This document shows, one piece after another, positions 62,468 through 64,000 of a stretch of 64,000 nucleotides of DNA. Source of the stretch: Pseudomonadota bacterium. GTDB lineage: Bacteria; Pseudomonadota; Gammaproteobacteria; Burkholderiales; Gallionellaceae. The translations under genes and the position numbers were made by a program. Position 1 is the first letter of the stretch. Each line of letters begins with the position of its first letter. The stretch spans positions 1 through 64,000 of the forward strand of contig JAJYLY010000002.1 of NCBI GenBank assembly GCA_021787435.1, written 5' to 3'. The notes beneath the pieces are model-generated. The model was not told the origin of the DNA, did no database searches, and worked only from the letters and a program-made list of their open reading frames with translations.

Positions 62468-63487
62468 TCAGGCGGGCGTCTTGGGGGCGAAGGTGAAGGC
62501 GTCCGAGAAAAACGACTCGTTGGGCAAGCCTCGCTGTGCGGTGAAATCGGTGTGAGCCGCTTCGACGACGATGGGCGCGCCGCACACGTAAACCTGATAC
62601 CCTGACAGGTCGCTGTAGTCCTCCATCACCGCGCGATGCACGAAGCCTGTGCGGCCATTCCATGCATCTTCGGGCGGCGCATCGGAGAGCACCGGGGTGA
62701 ACCTTATGCCCTTGGCTTCCCATTCGTTCGCCATGGACAGCATGTAAAGATCGGAAAGTTTACGCGCGCCCCAGTAGAAATGCATCGGGCGTTTGATGCC
62801 GATATAAAGCGCATGCTCGATGATCGCCTTGATCGGCGCAAAGCCCGTGCCGCTGGCCACGAAAATAATAGGCTTGTCGTTATCCTCGCGCAGGAAGAAG
62901 GTGCCCAGTGGCCCCTTGAAGCGCAAAATGTCGCGCTCCTTCATTTCCTCGAACACATGATGTGTGAAAGCGCCGCCCACGATGTTGCGGATATGCAGCT
63001 CGAGGAATTCGTCGTTGTGCGGCGCATTGGCAAGCGAGAAACTGCGCGGCTTCTGATCCTTGAGCAGTATGTCGATGTACTGGCCTGCCAGAAATTGCAG
63101 CCTTTCATTTGCAGGAAGTTTCAGTTTCAGCACCATCACGTCGACTGCCGGCTTTTCCATGCTGTGCACGCGGCAGGGCATGGTCTTGATCTGGATGTCC
63201 TTTACCGCGCTGATCTCGCGGCACTCAATGACCAGATCGGACAGCGGCTCTGCACAGCAGAATAGCGCCATGCCCGCTGCTTTTTCATCTGTTGTCAGAG
63301 TGCTGTCCTGATGCTTGCCGTAATCAACTTGCCCCTGCAGCACACGCCCCTTGCAGGCGCCGCACACGCCGTCCCGGCAGCTGTAGGGCAGAGAATAGCC
63401 ATTTCTTAGCGCTGCTTCGAGCACGGTCTCATGCTCTTCGATGGAGAAGCGGTGGCCGCTTGGCTGTATGGTGATCTGATAAGTCAT
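62468..63487 (-). CDS. [2Fe-2S] NAD(P)H-flavin oxidoreductase (AscD/CDP-6-deoxyglucoseen reductase type)
   Basis: 339 residues. An N-terminal plant-type ferredoxin domain binds [2Fe-2S] through C37, C42, C45 and C77 or C78 (SCRDGVCGACKG, LFCCAE). An FAD domain (RSFSLANAP) and an NAD domain (IFVASGTGFAPIKAII, then YVCGAPIVVEAAHTDF) follow. In betaproteobacteria such proteins are generic reductases for oxygenases or quinones. No sugar-dehydrase genes are nearby, so the AscD name is only by similarity. Confidence 0.9.
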   Translation of the reverse strand: MTYQITIQPSGHRFSIEEHETVLEAALRNGYSLPYSCRDGVCGACKGRVLQGQVDYGKHQDSTLTTDEKAAGMALFCCAEPLSDLVIECREISAVKDIQIKTMPCRVHSMEKPAVDVMVLKLKLPANERLQFLAGQYIDILLKDQKPRSFSLANAPHNDEFLELHIRNIVGGAFTHHVFEEMKERDILRFKGPLGTFFLREDNDKPIIFVASGTGFAPIKAIIEHALYIGIKRPMHFYWGARKLSDLYMLSMANEWEAKGIRFTPVLSDAPPEDAWNGRTGFVHRAVMEDYSDLSGYQVYVCGAPIVVEAAHTDFTAQRGLPNESFFSDAFTFAPKTPA

Positions 63488-63534
63488 GAGTGAAGCTTTA
63501 TGCGAAAAAGCGGATTTTACCGCATAATCCGCCC

Positions 63535-64000
63535 ATGAAACGAATACTCATTGTCGGCAGTGGTGATATAGCGCGCCGCGTCATTCCGTATCTTGCAAAA
63601 ACATATCGCGTCTATGCGCTGGTGCGCAATCCCGGCTATTGCGAAGGCCTGCGCAGGCTGGGAGCGATTCCCTTAATCGGCGATCTGGATGACAGGAAGA
63701 GCCTTGCGCGCATCGCAGGCATCGCCGATTCCGTGCTGCACCTGGCCCCCCCCTCCCAGTCAAACGATACCGACACGCGCACGCGCAACCTGCTGAGTGT
63801 TTTAAGGTCAATCAGGCGGCTTGTATATGTCAGCACAAGCGGCGTGTATGGCGATTGCAAAGGCGAGCGGGTGAGCGAGACCAGGCCCTTGCAAGCTCAA
63901 TCCGCACGGGCCAGGCTGCGCGTGGATGCGGAACGGCAGATACGCGGCTGGGCAAGACGGCAAGGAGTGAACGCAGGCATCCTGCGCGTACCGGGCATCT
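63535..64000 (+). CDS. NAD(P)-binding epimerase/SDR-type protein (3' partial)
   Basis: 155 residues visible to the window end. It starts MKRILIVGSGDIARRVIPYL (a Rossmann motif with GxGxxAR), continues GAIPLIGDLDDRKSLARIAG, and has YVSTSGVYGDCKGERV with the Ser-x-x-x-Tyr type active site. It resembles the atypical SDR proteins of the YeeZ group. A CATAAT box at 63523-63528 lies so near the ATG that a leaderless or very short leader is possible. The C-terminal half is outside the window. Confidence 0.85.
   Translation, partial: MKRILIVGSGDIARRVIPYLAKTYRVYALVRNPGYCEGLRRLGAIPLIGDLDDRKSLARIAGIADSVLHLAPPSQSNDTDTRTRNLLSVLRSIRRLVYVSTSGVYGDCKGERVSETRPLQAQSARARLRVDAERQIRGWARRQGVNAGILRVPGI

Overview
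The window reads as the chromosome of a GC-rich Gram-negative betaproteobacterium. The evidence is an intact tol-pal operon, LPS-heptose genes, an RND efflux operon, hemJ, and the rsmI-lpoA-yraN-gmhA/diaA-BON gene order known from Proteobacteria. My guess of a Gallionellaceae/Nitrosomonadales-like host rests on protein style only and was not checked. Nearly every base is coding. I see no rRNA, tRNA or CRISPR array.

Layout. 1-1123: the end of a TonB-like gene and a VapBC module. 1176-11820: a nitrate-assimilation island. nirB-nirD-nasA runs leftward. A nitrate transporter, a PP2C/kinase fusion, nasS and nasT run rightward. The shared control region holds two consensus sigma-54 promoters facing outward, NtrC-like sites between them, and an ANTAR-type antitermination leader in front of nirB. 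11831-14326: a leftward MarR-CBS-HPP-HPP-like membrane operon, which may be linked to nitrite transport. 14450-19107: a DsrC/TusE-like protein, a membrane-anchored glutaredoxin, a DUF748 protein and a PEBP-like protein. 19183-24695: hrpA, an orphan ParA and yebC. 24790-33183: ruvC-ruvA-ruvB-ybgC-tolQ-tolR-tolA-tolB-pal-cpoB-queE-queC, tightly packed. 33186-37482: a leftward envelope/ubiquinone operon (lpoA, broken yraN, gmhA, BON lipoprotein, hldE2-like, DUF971, ubiE). 37477-42439: rsmI, an APH/P-loop fusion, a CopZ-like Fe-S protein, marC, a second Pal-like lipoprotein and a TPR/Gly-rich membrane protein. 42633-48917: an acrA-acrB-oprM-tetR efflux operon. 48981-57789: an SbmA/YddA-type ABC exporter, pyrC, accessory genes including a parDE-like pair, a gamma-carbonic anhydrase, DUF2288, EamA and VanZ proteins, a ferredoxin, a hydrolase and a NodIJ-type exporter. 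57790-60042: a decayed accessory stretch with kinase and esterase remnants, an alcohol dehydrogenase and a truncated IS3-family transposase. 60122-64000: hemJ, an rlmL-like gene, a doubly damaged VapBC, an AscD-like flavin reductase and the start of an NAD(P)-binding protein.

How it works together (inference from known systems). Nitrogen limitation would activate both sigma-54 promoters through NtrC, so that transporter, sensor (NasS) and antiterminator (NasT) are made. Transcripts of nirB-nirD-nasA would still stop at the leader terminator unless nitrate frees NasT from NasS and NasT holds the leader in its two-hexaloop form. The adjacent HPP operon could add nitrite uptake.

Four small genes or modules (yraN, the parD-like antitoxin, vapB2/vapC2, and the kinase/esterase remnants) carry frameshifts or active-site loss while the large genes are intact. 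Either local decay or small assembly errors could explain this.
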